DNA of 29,678 bases from Abiotrophia sp938010525 (GTDB taxonomy: Bacteria; Bacillota; Bacilli; Lactobacillales; Aerococcaceae), in the NCBI RefSeq assembly GCF_938010525.1, contig NZ_CALLVK010000006.1, positions 1 through 29,678 on the forward strand. Reading direction: 5' to 3'. Positions 6,950 to 14,567 of the stretch are shown piece by piece (the first letter of the stretch is position 1; each line of letters opens with the position of its first letter). The notes beneath the pieces were generated by a model. That model ran no database searches and was not told the origin of the DNA. It saw only the letters and a list, made by a program, of their open reading frames with translations. Position numbers and translations under genes: made by a program.

Positions 6950-7110
6950 TAGTGGGTCGCAGCCCTTGTTTCTAGTAGCTGCCAGTCTTTCTCTACTTGT
7001 AGCAGCCATTTTTACTGTTCATGTAGCAGCCAACCTTATTTTTCTGTATTTTGTCAGCCTTATTTTAGCAGCCGCTTTTACATTTCTTTCAGCCGTCAGC
7101 CTTCCCAATT
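6950..7110. repeat. Degenerate short repeats around GGCTGCTA
   Basis: Between the HAD gene and the glutathione peroxidase gene the minus strand repeats GGCTGCTA or close variants (GGCTGAC, GGCAGCTA) separated by A-rich spacers. This resembles a decayed tandem repeat. No promoter or gene is evident. Confidence 0.4.
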
Positions 7111-7114
7111 TGCT

Positions 7115-7600
7115 TCACTTCTCCCCCAGCAATCGCTCAACATCACGCGCAATGCGTTCAGGTTTGGTGGTGGCAAAGTAGCGTTTGACTACTTGGCCCT
7201 GGCGGTCAATCAGGAACTTGGCGAAGTTCCACTCGATGCGCCGGCCCATGCGACCGCGTTTCTGAGACTTAAGCCAGGTGTAGAGGGGGTCGGTTTGGTC
7301 GCCGTTAACTTCTATTTTGGCGAAGCGAGGGAAAGTGGTCTGGAAGTTGAGGCTACAGAAGTCATTGATTTCCTGGGCCGTGCCAGGGGCTTGGCCCTTG
7401 AATTGGTTGCAAGGAAAGTCTAAGACGGCGAAGCCTTGGTCGCGATAGCGGTCGTAGAGGGCTTGCAGGCCTTGGTATTGGGGCGTGAAGCCGCAGCCGG
7501 TGGCCGTGTTGACAATTAAGAGCACCTGGCCGCGGTAGGCTTCCAGGGCAAAGGGTTGGCCGTCTTGGGCCATCACGCTAAAGTCCGTTACTTGTGTCAT
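7115..7600 (-). CDS. Glutathione peroxidase family (thiol peroxidase) protein
   Basis: A 161-residue thioredoxin-fold peroxidase that reduces H2O2 and organic hydroperoxides; bacterial Cys-type members usually take electrons from thioredoxin rather than glutathione. The catalytic tetrad is visible: peroxidatic Cys36 (NTATGCGFTPQY), Gln70 (after FPCNQF), Trp124 and Asn125 (EWNFAKFL). The Cys in FPCNQF (Cys64) is family-conserved; Cys82 lies where some members keep the resolving residue. There is no signal peptide, so it is cytoplasmic. AAGGAG precedes the ATG at good spacing. It stands alone among repeat-filled spacers; no clear promoter was seen in the GC-rich upstream DNA. Confidence 0.93.
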   Translation of the reverse strand: MTQVTDFSVMAQDGQPFALEAYRGQVLLIVNTATGCGFTPQYQGLQALYDRYRDQGFAVLDFPCNQFKGQAPGTAQEINDFCSLNFQTTFPRFAKIEVNGDQTDPLYTWLKSQKRGRMGRRIEWNFAKFLIDRQGQVVKRYFATTKPERIARDVERLLGEK

Positions 7601-7628
7601 GAGTGAGCTCCTTAAGTTGGTGGTTTGT

Positions 7629-7810
7629 GTCTTGGGTGGGGCTTGAGTCGGGGGCTGGGGCCATAGTGAAGGCCTCGAGTTAGTGACTTGTGTTACAGCA
7701 AGTGGCTTGAGTCGAGGCGACCTGTCATAGCGAGCGGCCTAGGCCTGTTTTGGCTGAGAGCCTTGAGTTGGTTAGGCTTATCATGACATAGTGAGCGTCT
7801 TGAGTCGGCT
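7629..7810. repeat. Degenerate repeats around CTTGAGTCGG
   Basis: CTTGAGTCGG or close variants occur at 7642, 7706, 7762 and 7799, and CTTGGGTGGG at 7631. Blocks of the type CATAGTGAAGG, CATAGCGAGCGG and CATAGTGAGCG recur between them. Spacing is irregular, so this looks like a decayed repeat cluster filling the 7601-7844 spacer. No gene or clear terminator is seen. Confidence 0.5.
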
Positions 7811-7844
7811 ATCCACTTTATAGCTCAGCCCTTAAGCCCTTTTC

Positions 7845-9374
7845 CTACTCCCCGTCACCTTCCAAAGGCGCCAGCCCCCGTTTGTCTGGACCCAAATCCA
7901 GCAGGGGGGCGATGTCGTGGACATATTCCAGGACACCCATGTATTGGTCCTGGTCATCGAAGACGCCGATATAGGTCACATAGGCGAAGCGGCCGTCCGA
8001 GCGGTGGAACCACATGGATTCGCTGGTCCGGCGCTTGTGCTTGAGGTCGTCAATCAGGGTCATGACCATGTCTAAGCTGCGGGGCGGGTGGCACATTTTG
8101 ACGTGGCGGCCGATAGCACTGGGCACTCGTGGAAAGAGTTTGTTCTCGATAGCCAGGGAAGTGTTGAAGTATTTGAAGAGGTCGTTTTTGTCGATAAAGG
8201 TAATCTCAAAGGGCAGGTGGTTGAGAATGAGGTTGGCTTCCTTGAGGCTGAGATAGCCGCCGCCAAAGGGTAGGTCGGCCTCGGGGTTGGGCGCCGGGCT
8301 AGTAGTTGGGGCAGAGGCAGACCTAGAGGCTGAGCCAGTAGCTGAGTTGGAGGCTGAGTCACTAATCGAGTCAGCGGCAGAGTTGGCGACCGGCTTAGTA
8401 GCTGAGCCAGCGGCCAGGTCAGCAGCTGGTCCACCAGCCTGGTTGCTGCCTTGGTCACCTTGGCCGGCACTTACCGGAGCGTCAGCAGAGGCTTCTGCCG
8501 GCCCCTCGTTTTGAGCCTGAGCCCCACGTCCAGCTCCAGCCAGCTCCTCACTTTCCCCTTGCTCTCCAAACTTCACCCGGCTTGGCACCCACTCCTTGTC
8601 CGGCTGGATAATAGCATAGCCGAACTCGGGGCTGTCCTTGGCGATGGCCAGCCAGTCGTCCTCGCTGAAGAGGGACAGCAAGAGAGGAATCAGGATGGCT
8701 TCTTCCTTGAAGATCATGTCCTTGAATTCCTGGACGAAGGCTTGGTAAGTGGTCAGGACTTGGGCCACGGAGGCGTCCCCAGTCTGGTCGACCAGGCCTT
8801 TCAATGCGTCCTTAGCCAGGCCAAATAAATCTCGTATCTGGTCATCCACGCCCCACATGACCTTAGGCGGTGCGTCGTGGCCGTAGGACTCCATGATGGG
8901 GAAGAAGAGTTCTTCCTTGCGGCGGTAGTGGCGTTGGAATTGGTCCAGTAGCTGGTACTGGCGGGTCAGGCCGCGCAGGAGACCAGGATCTAAGTCCTGG
9001 CCCTGGCTTTCCGCAGACTCCAGGGCATCCAGCAGGCGTTGAATTCGGTGCAGGCCCGCTTGTAGGGCGAGGTTTTCTTGCTTGAAGATCCAGACGGGAT
9101 GGCCTTCTTGCTGGCTGTCGGGCACTTCTTTGCCCTGGACGCCGGCGGCCATGACCTTGGCGTGGACGGTACAGAGCTTCATAACGTCTTCGAAGCCCAC
9201 GCCGTGGTCGCCATTCATGAGTTCGTGTTCCATCAGGGAGACTTCGATAGGCGACACATCGCTAAAATGGGCCTGGAAGTCGGCCTCCACACTGTCGGGG
9301 CTGGCCCCATGGTGGAGGCGGAGCAGGATGTCCTTGAGGACTTGAATGCGTTGGTCGCGACTGCTATTGGTCAT
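7845..9374 (-). CDS. DUF438 - hemerythrin - PAS protein
   Basis: A 509-residue cytoplasmic protein with three recognisable parts. Residues about 8-80 are DUF438 (IEVSLMEHELMNGDHGVGFEDV..LCTVHAKVM). Residues about 90-240 are a hemerythrin-like four-helix bundle with candidate iron ligands His109, His149, Glu154/155 and Glu224/225, and the family segment PPKVMWGVDDQIR. Residues 371 to about 495 are a PAS domain (ILNHLPFEITFIDKND..., VTYIGVFDD). Between them (about 270-370) is a low-complexity Ala/Ser/Asp/Gly-rich linker of about 100 residues, which I regard as unusual. The family is thought to sense or handle O2, NO or iron; that is inference. ATG 9374 has AAAGGAG nine bases upstream; the start overlaps the DUF1858 stop by 11 bases. 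Confidence 0.85.
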   Translation of the reverse strand: MTNSSRDQRIQVLKDILLRLHHGASPDSVEADFQAHFSDVSPIEVSLMEHELMNGDHGVGFEDVMKLCTVHAKVMAAGVQGKEVPDSQQEGHPVWIFKQENLALQAGLHRIQRLLDALESAESQGQDLDPGLLRGLTRQYQLLDQFQRHYRRKEELFFPIMESYGHDAPPKVMWGVDDQIRDLFGLAKDALKGLVDQTGDASVAQVLTTYQAFVQEFKDMIFKEEAILIPLLLSLFSEDDWLAIAKDSPEFGYAIIQPDKEWVPSRVKFGEQGESEELAGAGRGAQAQNEGPAEASADAPVSAGQGDQGSNQAGGPAADLAAGSATKPVANSAADSISDSASNSATGSASRSASAPTTSPAPNPEADLPFGGGYLSLKEANLILNHLPFEITFIDKNDLFKYFNTSLAIENKLFPRVPSAIGRHVKMCHPPRSLDMVMTLIDDLKHKRRTSESMWFHRSDGRFAYVTYIGVFDDQDQYMGVLEYVHDIAPLLDLGPDKRGLAPLEGDGE

Positions 9375-9609
9375 GGTCATCCACTCCTTTGACCAGGTAG
9401 CCATTGTGGTGGAGCTCCTGAATAAGGACCTGCAGATCCAGGCCAATCAGGCTGGCGCCCCGTTCCAGGCTGGTCACCGCGCCCACGGTCTTGAGCATGA
9501 CGGGATTGCCTAGGGGCTTGAAGCCCAGGTCAATGAGAAGTTCTTTGACTTCGGGATGGGCCTTGAGGGTCGAAGCGACCGGTAGGCTGAGGTCGATCCA
9601 ATTATCCAT
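9364..9609 (-). CDS. DUF1858 domain protein
   Basis: An 81-residue protein, MDNWIDLSLPVAST then HPEVKELLIDLGF, LGNPVMLKTVGAVTSLERGASLIGLDL, which is the DUF1858 pattern. Members often sit next to DUF438-hemerythrin proteins, as here, and DUF1858 is related in shape to the N-terminal domain of the ScdA/RIC iron-centre repair proteins. This copy has no cysteine, so a direct thiol or cluster role is unlikely. ATG 9609 is used because AAAGGAG lies seven bases upstream. It overlaps the upstream ThrE small subunit by 8 bases and the downstream DUF438 gene by 11, so all are one transcript and probably translationally coupled. Confidence 0.8.
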   Translation of the reverse strand: MDNWIDLSLPVASTLKAHPEVKELLIDLGFKPLGNPVMLKTVGAVTSLERGASLIGLDLQVLIQELHHNGYLVKGVDDHDQ

Positions 9610-10084
9610 GGGATTGCTCCTTTCGCTTGGCATTGGCTTGGTTGCGCAGATGGTGGTAGATTTCCAGGCAGGAATCCACTAGGAAAATAGACAGGGCAAT
9701 GGCCCCAGCAATCAGGGCGGATTGCAGTAGGTAGTGGCTGGCTTGGGCCGGATTGTCGTTGATATAGTAAAAGGCCGTCCGGTAGACGCCGATCCCCGGT
9801 ACTAAGGGGAAGAAGCCAGGAATGTAGAACATGGTGACCGGCGCCCGGAAGCTGCGGGCGAAGAGTTGGGACAGAATGGCAATGCCGATGCCAGCAACTA
9901 AGGTGGCGACGGCCGGTCCGTGGCCGGGCATGACCAAGAGGTAGACTAGATAGCCCAGGGCGCCCACCCAACCACATTTGAAGAGGAGGGAGCGGGGAAT
10001 TTCCACCATGATGGCAGCCGTAATGGTGGCCACATAGGCCCCGGCTGTTTGGAAGCATAGAGAAAAGAGGGACATCCAGGTCAT
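9602..10084 (-). CDS. Threonine/serine exporter, small subunit (ThrE_2 / DUF3815)
   Basis: A 160-residue integral membrane protein with about four to five hydrophobic segments and the family sequence FYIPGFFPLVPGIGVYRT in the middle. In many Firmicutes the exporter ThrE of Corynebacterium is split into two proteins, and this is the shorter part. It is predicted to export L-threonine and L-serine with its partner. The ATG overlaps the stop of the large subunit as ATGA (10084-10081), the usual sign of coupled translation of two parts of one complex. The C-terminus (RNQANAKRKEQSHG) is charged and probably cytoplasmic. Confidence 0.88.
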   Translation of the reverse strand: MTWMSLFSLCFQTAGAYVATITAAIMVEIPRSLLFKCGWVGALGYLVYLLVMPGHGPAVATLVAGIGIAILSQLFARSFRAPVTMFYIPGFFPLVPGIGVYRTAFYYINDNPAQASHYLLQSALIAGAIALSIFLVDSCLEIYHHLRNQANAKRKEQSHG

Positions 10085-10851
10085 AGGCTCAACACTCCAT
10101 TCGATACAAAGAGTCCTAGGGCGACACCCAGCCCTAAGCTAACGGCGATGACCAAGGCTTCCGCAATCTTGGCCAGGCCGGAGACATAATCGCCCTTAAG
10201 GGTGTCCCGAATCCCGTTGGTGAAGGCAGTGCCGGGGAAGAGGGGCATGAGGGCGGAAATAATGATAATATCCAGATTATGGGGCTGGGGCACTCCCAGC
10301 AAGACGAAGGGCATGACAGCCCCCAGGAAGAAGGTGGAGACCGTCCCGGTCATGAGGGCATTCATGGCCAGCTTGCCTTGGAGCCAGTAACCAAAAATAA
10401 CCAGCAGGGCGGCCAGGCCCGACACGGCAATATCCCAGATGGAGCCGCCTAAGAGGACAGCGAAGGAAACCACCAGGAAGAAGACAGCCAGGTCGAAGTG
10501 GAAGAGGGTGTACTCGGAGACGTCGACCTTTTCCAGGCGGACCCGGGCCTCTTCTAGGCTAATCTCGCCCTTGGTCAGCTGGCGGGAAATATTGTTAACA
10601 TGGTGAATCTTACGCAGGTGGGTGCCGCGGTGCTTGATGCGGCGGACGATGGTAATGGGCTCGATGCTGGGGTCGTCTAAGGTGACGAAGAGGCCGGTGG
10701 TATTAGCGAAGACTTCGGTGGTCTGGCATTGGCTGGTCTTGAGGATGCGCTCGACCGTGTCTTCAATCCGATAACTCTCGGCCTGACTTTCCAGCATGAT
10801 GCGGCCGGCCAGGACGGCGACTTCGGCAATTTTCTTATATTCTTGTTTCAC
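10081..10851 (-). CDS. Threonine/serine exporter, large subunit (ThrE_1 / DUF1212)
   Basis: A 256-residue protein with a soluble N-terminal half (about 1-115; AGRIMLESQAESYRIEDTVERI is the family signature) and about five membrane segments in the second half (LFHFDLAVFFLVVSFAVLL to the C-terminus), including the conserved LMPLFPGTAFTNGIRDTLKG. It corresponds to the N-terminal part of ThrE. The start is GTG at 10851, with AAAGGGAG eight bases upstream. It is the first gene of a four-gene operon and diverges from the serine dehydratase genes. A TATAAT at 10895-10890 on the minus strand is a possible -10, without a good -35. Confidence 0.9.
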   Translation of the reverse strand: MKQEYKKIAEVAVLAGRIMLESQAESYRIEDTVERILKTSQCQTTEVFANTTGLFVTLDDPSIEPITIVRRIKHRGTHLRKIHHVNNISRQLTKGEISLEEARVRLEKVDVSEYTLFHFDLAVFFLVVSFAVLLGGSIWDIAVSGLAALLVIFGYWLQGKLAMNALMTGTVSTFFLGAVMPFVLLGVPQPHNLDIIIISALMPLFPGTAFTNGIRDTLKGDYVSGLAKIAEALVIAVSLGLGVALGLFVSNGVLSL

Positions 10852-11056
10852 GCGTGGTCTCCCTTTCTTGACATGTCTATACCCTATTGATTATACACCA
10901 ATGTGCCCAGTCCGGCTAGTTGCTGGGGGCCAGTTTTTTGCCGCCAGATTTTCTTAAAAAAAGCCAGAAAAATTGAGTGCTTTTGCTAGAAAAATAGGGG
11001 CCTGAGGGTGTATAATAAGGAGATGACAAAGCCATATGGAGAGGAGCGGTGCTAGC

Positions 11057-11749
11057 ATGAGCCAGGAAGCCAAGATTCAAGCAAAAAATACCAGCTATTC
11101 TAGCTGTTTTGACGTGATTGGACCTGTCATGGTAGGACCGTCTTCTTCACATACGGCTGGCGCCATTAATATCGGGAGAGCGGCCCAGAAGATTTTCCGT
11201 GACCGCCCAACCGAGATTATCGTCCGCTACTACGAGTCCTTTGCGGAGACGCATCTGGGACACGGAACGGATTTTGCGACCATCGCTGGCGTTTTGGGCT
11301 TTTCTTATGACGACCATCGGGTTCCCAACTCAGTGGACATCGCCCGCAACCAGGGCATGAAGGTGCAATTTATCGAGATGGAGGGGCCAAGTCCTTATGA
11401 CCATCCCAATACGGCTGACATTACCTTAATCAATGACCACAAGACTTCTCGCCTAGTCGGGGTTTCGGTGGGCGGCGGTAAGGTGGAGTTACGCCTGATT
11501 GAGCTGGGGGGCTTCTTGATTGAGCCGACAGGCTATTTGCCGGCCTTGCTCCTAATCAGTGACCGGCCGGAGACGGAGGCTAGCTTCTTGGCGCGCTTTG
11601 CGGCCGAAGGCATTGTGGTCACGCAGACCTTGAGCCAGGCTGCCCAAGGACGTTACCTGTCTTATTTCGAGATCCAGCACCACTTTCCACAGAGTCTCTA
11701 CTATGCCATGGAAGAAATGGACCATGTGGAGTCTTTAATTCTACTCTAG
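11057..11749 (+). CDS. sdaAB: L-serine dehydratase, iron-sulfur-dependent, beta subunit
   Basis: With SdaAA this makes the [4Fe-4S] enzyme that deaminates L-serine to pyruvate and ammonia. The 230-residue product opens with SCFDVIGPVMVGPSSSHTAGA, the family signature, and ends with an ACT-like regulatory domain (about 155-228; GYLPALLLISDRPETEASFL). The ATG at 11057 has GAGGAG ten bases upstream and gives the usual length; the ATG at 11036 is too close to the candidate -10 (TATAAT, 11011-11016) to have its own ribosome binding site. It is followed by sdaAA after 35 bases. Confidence 0.94.
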   Translation: MSQEAKIQAKNTSYSSCFDVIGPVMVGPSSSHTAGAINIGRAAQKIFRDRPTEIIVRYYESFAETHLGHGTDFATIAGVLGFSYDDHRVPNSVDIARNQGMKVQFIEMEGPSPYDHPNTADITLINDHKTSRLVGVSVGGGKVELRLIELGGFLIEPTGYLPALLLISDRPETEASFLARFAAEGIVVTQTLSQAAQGRYLSYFEIQHHFPQSLYYAMEEMDHVESLILL

Positions 11750-11764
11750 TTGTGTCGACAACTA
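11747..11764 (+). promoter_or_regulatory. Intercistronic hairpin between sdaAB and sdaAA
   Basis: TAGTTGT (11747-11753) pairs perfectly with ACAACTA (11758-11764) around a four-base loop; it covers the sdaAB stop codon. An alternative pairing of CAAC (11759-11762) with GTTG (11771-11774) would hold part of the sdaAA ribosome binding region. No T tract follows, so it is not a terminator; it may tune expression of the alpha subunit. Confidence 0.4.
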
Positions 11765-11784
11765 TCGATTGTTGAGGTAAAGAA

Positions 11785-12675
11785 ATGGGAATTTTTGAAT
11801 CGATTGAAGCCATTGTGGACTACGCCCAAGAGACGGGCCTGTCCCTGGCTGAGATCATGATTGAACAGGAGATGCGGATTAACCGGACCAGCCGGGAAGC
11901 CGTCCTCCATAAGATGTCGGATGCCCTCTTAGCTATGGAAAATGCCTACCAGCGAGGGATTACCGGAGAAGGCGTCTTCTCACCAACCGGCTTAACGGGC
12001 GGCAATGCCGTCAAGATGCGCAAGTACCGCCAGGCAGGCAAAACCCTCTCAGGGCAAATGACCCTGGTAGGGGTGGAAGCGGCCTTGGCTACCAACGAGG
12101 TCAATGCTGCCATGGGTGTGGTCTGTGCCACCCCGACGGCAGGTGCCAGCGGGACCTTGCCGGGAGTGCTCTTTGCCATCCATGAACAGTACAAGCTGTC
12201 CAAGGAAGACAAGCTTAACTTCCTCTTCGTGGCAGCCCTCTTCGGCATGGTGACGGCCAACAATGCCTTTATTTCAGGGGCAGCGGGTGGCTGTCAGGCT
12301 GAGGTAGGGTCGGCTTCCGCTATGGCGGCGGCCGCGGCTGTGGCCATTATGGGCGGCAGTCCGGCCCAGTCAGCCCATGCCTTCGCTATGTCCTTAGGTA
12401 ACCTGCTAGGTCTGGTTTGTGACCCGGTGGCAGGTTTGGTGGAAGTGCCTTGCGTTAAGCGCAACACGGTCGGTTCAACCAACGCCTTGATTTGTGCTGA
12501 TATGGCCCTGGCCGGAATTGAAAATCAAATTCCTGCCGATGAGGTCATTGAAGCCATGTACAAGGTGGGTCGCAACATGCCGCGCGAACTTCGTGAGACA
12601 GGGTTAGGGGGATTAGCCGATACCCCGACCGGGAATCGAATTAAGATGCGGATCTTTGGGCGTGAAGTCACCTAG
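11785..12675 (+). CDS. sdaAA: L-serine dehydratase, iron-sulfur-dependent, alpha subunit
   Basis: A 296-residue catalytic subunit. Cluster cysteines are Cys170 (ISGAAGGCQAEVGSASAMA), Cys212 (VCDPVAGLVE) and Cys223 (VPCVKRNTVGS); the gaps of 42 and 11 residues equal those of the Legionella enzyme (Cys343, Cys385, Cys396). The GVVCATPTAGASGTLPG segment (Cys114) is the other family landmark. GAGGTAAAGAA precedes the ATG. Such enzymes lose activity in air when the cluster is oxidised. No terminator is clear in the 138 bases after the stop, which hold short direct repeats (GCAAGACCATTT type). Confidence 0.95.
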   Translation: MGIFESIEAIVDYAQETGLSLAEIMIEQEMRINRTSREAVLHKMSDALLAMENAYQRGITGEGVFSPTGLTGGNAVKMRKYRQAGKTLSGQMTLVGVEAALATNEVNAAMGVVCATPTAGASGTLPGVLFAIHEQYKLSKEDKLNFLFVAALFGMVTANNAFISGAAGGCQAEVGSASAMAAAAAVAIMGGSPAQSAHAFAMSLGNLLGLVCDPVAGLVEVPCVKRNTVGSTNALICADMALAGIENQIPADEVIEAMYKVGRNMPRELRETGLGGLADTPTGNRIKMRIFGREVT

Positions 12676-12813
12676 GTTATGAGCCTATGGCTGTCCCCTC
12701 TAGTAACCTATAGCCCTTTGGGGCAATGTAAGACCATTTAGCAAGACCATTTGCAAGACCCATCGTCACTCGCTGACTGTATGGCATTCTAAGAATAGGT
12801 GAGGGATAAACTC

Positions 12814-13077
12814 ATGAATAATCAAGAAACTGTTTTAACATTTGCACAAGGTAGCTTAATTGCTAAGAACGACCTGGTCTTTGAACTAAGCCTTGCTGAT
12901 CAAGCTAGCTACTTCATCTACTGTGAATCAGCTGAGGCGGCGGAACGCTTTGCCTTTCAAGCTAAACAATTAGTTGAGACCTTGGCGCCTAGTGGCGACC
13001 AGGCTGCTAGCTTGTTGGTGTCCTTCGTGAAGGAAAATCCAGCTGGCTTGGCCTATCGCTACACGGTCGGCCAATAG
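12814..13077 (+). CDS. Hypothetical protein, 87 residues
   Basis: I do not recognise this protein. It is acidic to neutral, soluble, without signal peptide or membrane segment (MNNQETVLTFAQGSLIAKND...), and predicted to alternate strands and helices (LVFELSLADQASYFIYCES, then a helix AAERFAFQAKQLVETL). ATG 12814 is chosen because AGGTGAGGGA lies seven bases upstream; a GTG at 12799 overlaps that site. It sits 56 bases ahead of recX on the same strand and may be co-transcribed with it. Confidence 0.65.
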   Translation: MNNQETVLTFAQGSLIAKNDLVFELSLADQASYFIYCESAEAAERFAFQAKQLVETLAPSGDQAASLLVSFVKENPAGLAYRYTVGQ

Positions 13078-13133
13078 TCAGGCGACTTTAGCCTAGCTCA
13101 GCCTATACCAGCAACTTGACCAGGAGGTGCCCC

Positions 13134-13991
13134 ATGCGCGTAAGCCGGATTGAAGTACAGAAGAAGGACAAGAGTCGTTACTCGGTCTATCTGGACGACA
13201 GCTTCTGGCTGGGCGTGTCCGAGGGCACCTTGATCAAGTTCAACCTGGCCAAGGGCCAGACCCTGACCCCGGAAGAGTGTCAGACCATTCGCGACTATGA
13301 GCAGGAAGAGTCCCTCTATCTCAGGGCCATCAAGCACTTGTCGCGGGCCCTTAAGTCCAGTGGTGAGGTCTATGACTATCTCAAGGCCCAGGCCCTCAAG
13401 CAAGCGGACCTGGATAGCCTGGAAGCCAAGGAAGATTTTCTAGCGGAATTAGAACCTTATTTGGGTCGGGTCATTGGCCGGCTAGTCAGCCAGGGTTACC
13501 TGGATGATGCCCTCTACGGGCGTAGCCTGGTCCTGACCGAGGCCCGGGTAGGGCGCAAGGGGCCCCAGCTGATCGGTCGTAAGCTCCAAGACAAGGGCCT
13601 GACAGCCAGTCAGGTTGCCCAGGCCTTGGAAGCCTATGAGCTGGATTTGCTGGAGGAAAATATCCAAACCTTAATTGAAAAGTTCTACAAGTCCCATCGC
13701 CGCTTGCCGGCTGGCCAGCTTAAGCGCAAGGTCCAGGAGCATCTCTTGACCAAGGGCTATAGCTTGGCTATGATTCAGCCTTACTTGGAAGATTGTCAGC
13801 CAGAGGCCGACTTGGACCATGAAGCAGACTTAGTTGACCAAGCGGCCAGTAAGGCCCGTCGCCAACTGAGCCGACGCCATGAGGGTAAGGCCTTAATCCT
13901 TAAGATTAAGGAGTCTCTCTACCGCAAGGGCTTTGACCTGGATTTGGTCAATCAGTGGTTGGATGCCCAGGACTGGGAAGAACCGATTTAA
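13134..13991 (+). CDS. recX: Regulatory protein RecX
   Basis: RecX binds RecA filaments and inhibits RecA activities. The 285-residue product has the Firmicutes RecX layout: an N-terminal segment (RVSRIEVQKKDKSRYSVYLDD) and then repeated three-helix modules, each with a short KG[YF]-type landmark (SQGYLDDALYGRSLV, LQDKGLTASQV, LLTKGYSLAMIQPYL, LYRKGFDLDLVNQWL). ATG 13134 is favoured because AGGAGG (13122-13127) lies six bases upstream; the frame is open to a TTG at 13116, which would overlap that site. The following spacer is short and no terminator was recognised. Confidence 0.92.
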   Translation: MRVSRIEVQKKDKSRYSVYLDDSFWLGVSEGTLIKFNLAKGQTLTPEECQTIRDYEQEESLYLRAIKHLSRALKSSGEVYDYLKAQALKQADLDSLEAKEDFLAELEPYLGRVIGRLVSQGYLDDALYGRSLVLTEARVGRKGPQLIGRKLQDKGLTASQVAQALEAYELDLLEENIQTLIEKFYKSHRRLPAGQLKRKVQEHLLTKGYSLAMIQPYLEDCQPEADLDHEADLVDQAASKARRQLSRRHEGKALILKIKESLYRKGFDLDLVNQWLDAQDWEEPI

Positions 13992-14075
13992 TTCAATAGT
14001 AATAAAGTATTAATAGCCGAGCTTGGCTTGGATGTGATACACTAAGAATGAAGAAATTTGAAGGGAGATAGACGC

Positions 14076-14429
14076 ATGTCTAACCAAAATGTCTACGATA
14101 CAGCCAATCAATTAGAACGTGAAATTCGTCAGTTGCCAGAAGTGGCCGCTATTCGTCAAGCCCTAGCAGGGATTGAAGCAGATGAAACTTCTAAGACCTT
14201 ATTTGAAGGCTACAAGAAGCAAGTTCAAGAACTCAGCCTGCGTGAGGCTCAAGGCCATCCAATTGGCGAAGAAGAAATGAAGCAGATTGATGAACTGTCC
14301 AAGGGCATCATGGCAGATGATCACATTAGAGGCTTGATTGAGGCCGAGCGCCGTATGGATCAAATCATTCGCGACCTCAACAACATCATCACCAAGCCTT
14401 TACAAGAAATCTATCAACAACAAGCCTAA
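14076..14429 (+). CDS. YheA family (UPF0342; YlbF/YmcA-like) protein
   Basis: A 117-residue all-helical cytoplasmic protein (NVYDTANQLEREIRQLPEV, then long helices and a C-terminal DLNNIITKPLQEIYQ). The pattern fits the UPF0342/YheA group of the YlbF-YmcA superfamily. YlbF and YmcA form the Y-complex with YaaT that guides RNase Y in Bacillus; YheA itself is poorly characterised, so the role is inferred. AAGGGAG (14061-14067) is eight bases before ATG 14076. It ends in a strong terminator, separating it from the yhaO unit. Confidence 0.85.
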   Translation: MSNQNVYDTANQLEREIRQLPEVAAIRQALAGIEADETSKTLFEGYKKQVQELSLREAQGHPIGEEEMKQIDELSKGIMADDHIRGLIEAERRMDQIIRDLNNIITKPLQEIYQQQA

Positions 14430-14443
14430 GCATAGGCTGGCAC

Positions 14444-14493
14444 CAACTGGAAGCCCCAGCCTCACCTGAGGGTGACGGCTCCCAGTTGTTTTT
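14444..14493 (+). terminator. Terminator of the YheA-family gene
   Basis: Three stacked stems, CAACTGG (14444-14450) with CCAGTTG (14482-14488), AGCC with GGCT, and TCACC with GGTGA around a TGAG loop, are followed by TTTTT (14489-14493). Confidence 0.9.
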
Positions 14494-14567
14494 GTGTCAA
14501 GGGGTGGGACTGCCCCGCTTGACCCTGTGATGTTCAGTCCACCTATCCCTAAAGAAAGGAGAATTTG

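Noticed and set aside
6935..7009. N-terminal extension of the HAD protein to 7009
   Set aside because: The extension reads through degenerate repeats; ATG 6934 has a ribosome binding site and begins at the conserved HAD core.
9375..9446. N-terminal extension of the DUF438 protein to 9446
   Set aside because: It would overlap the DUF1858 gene by about 80 bases; AAAGGAG supports ATG 9374.
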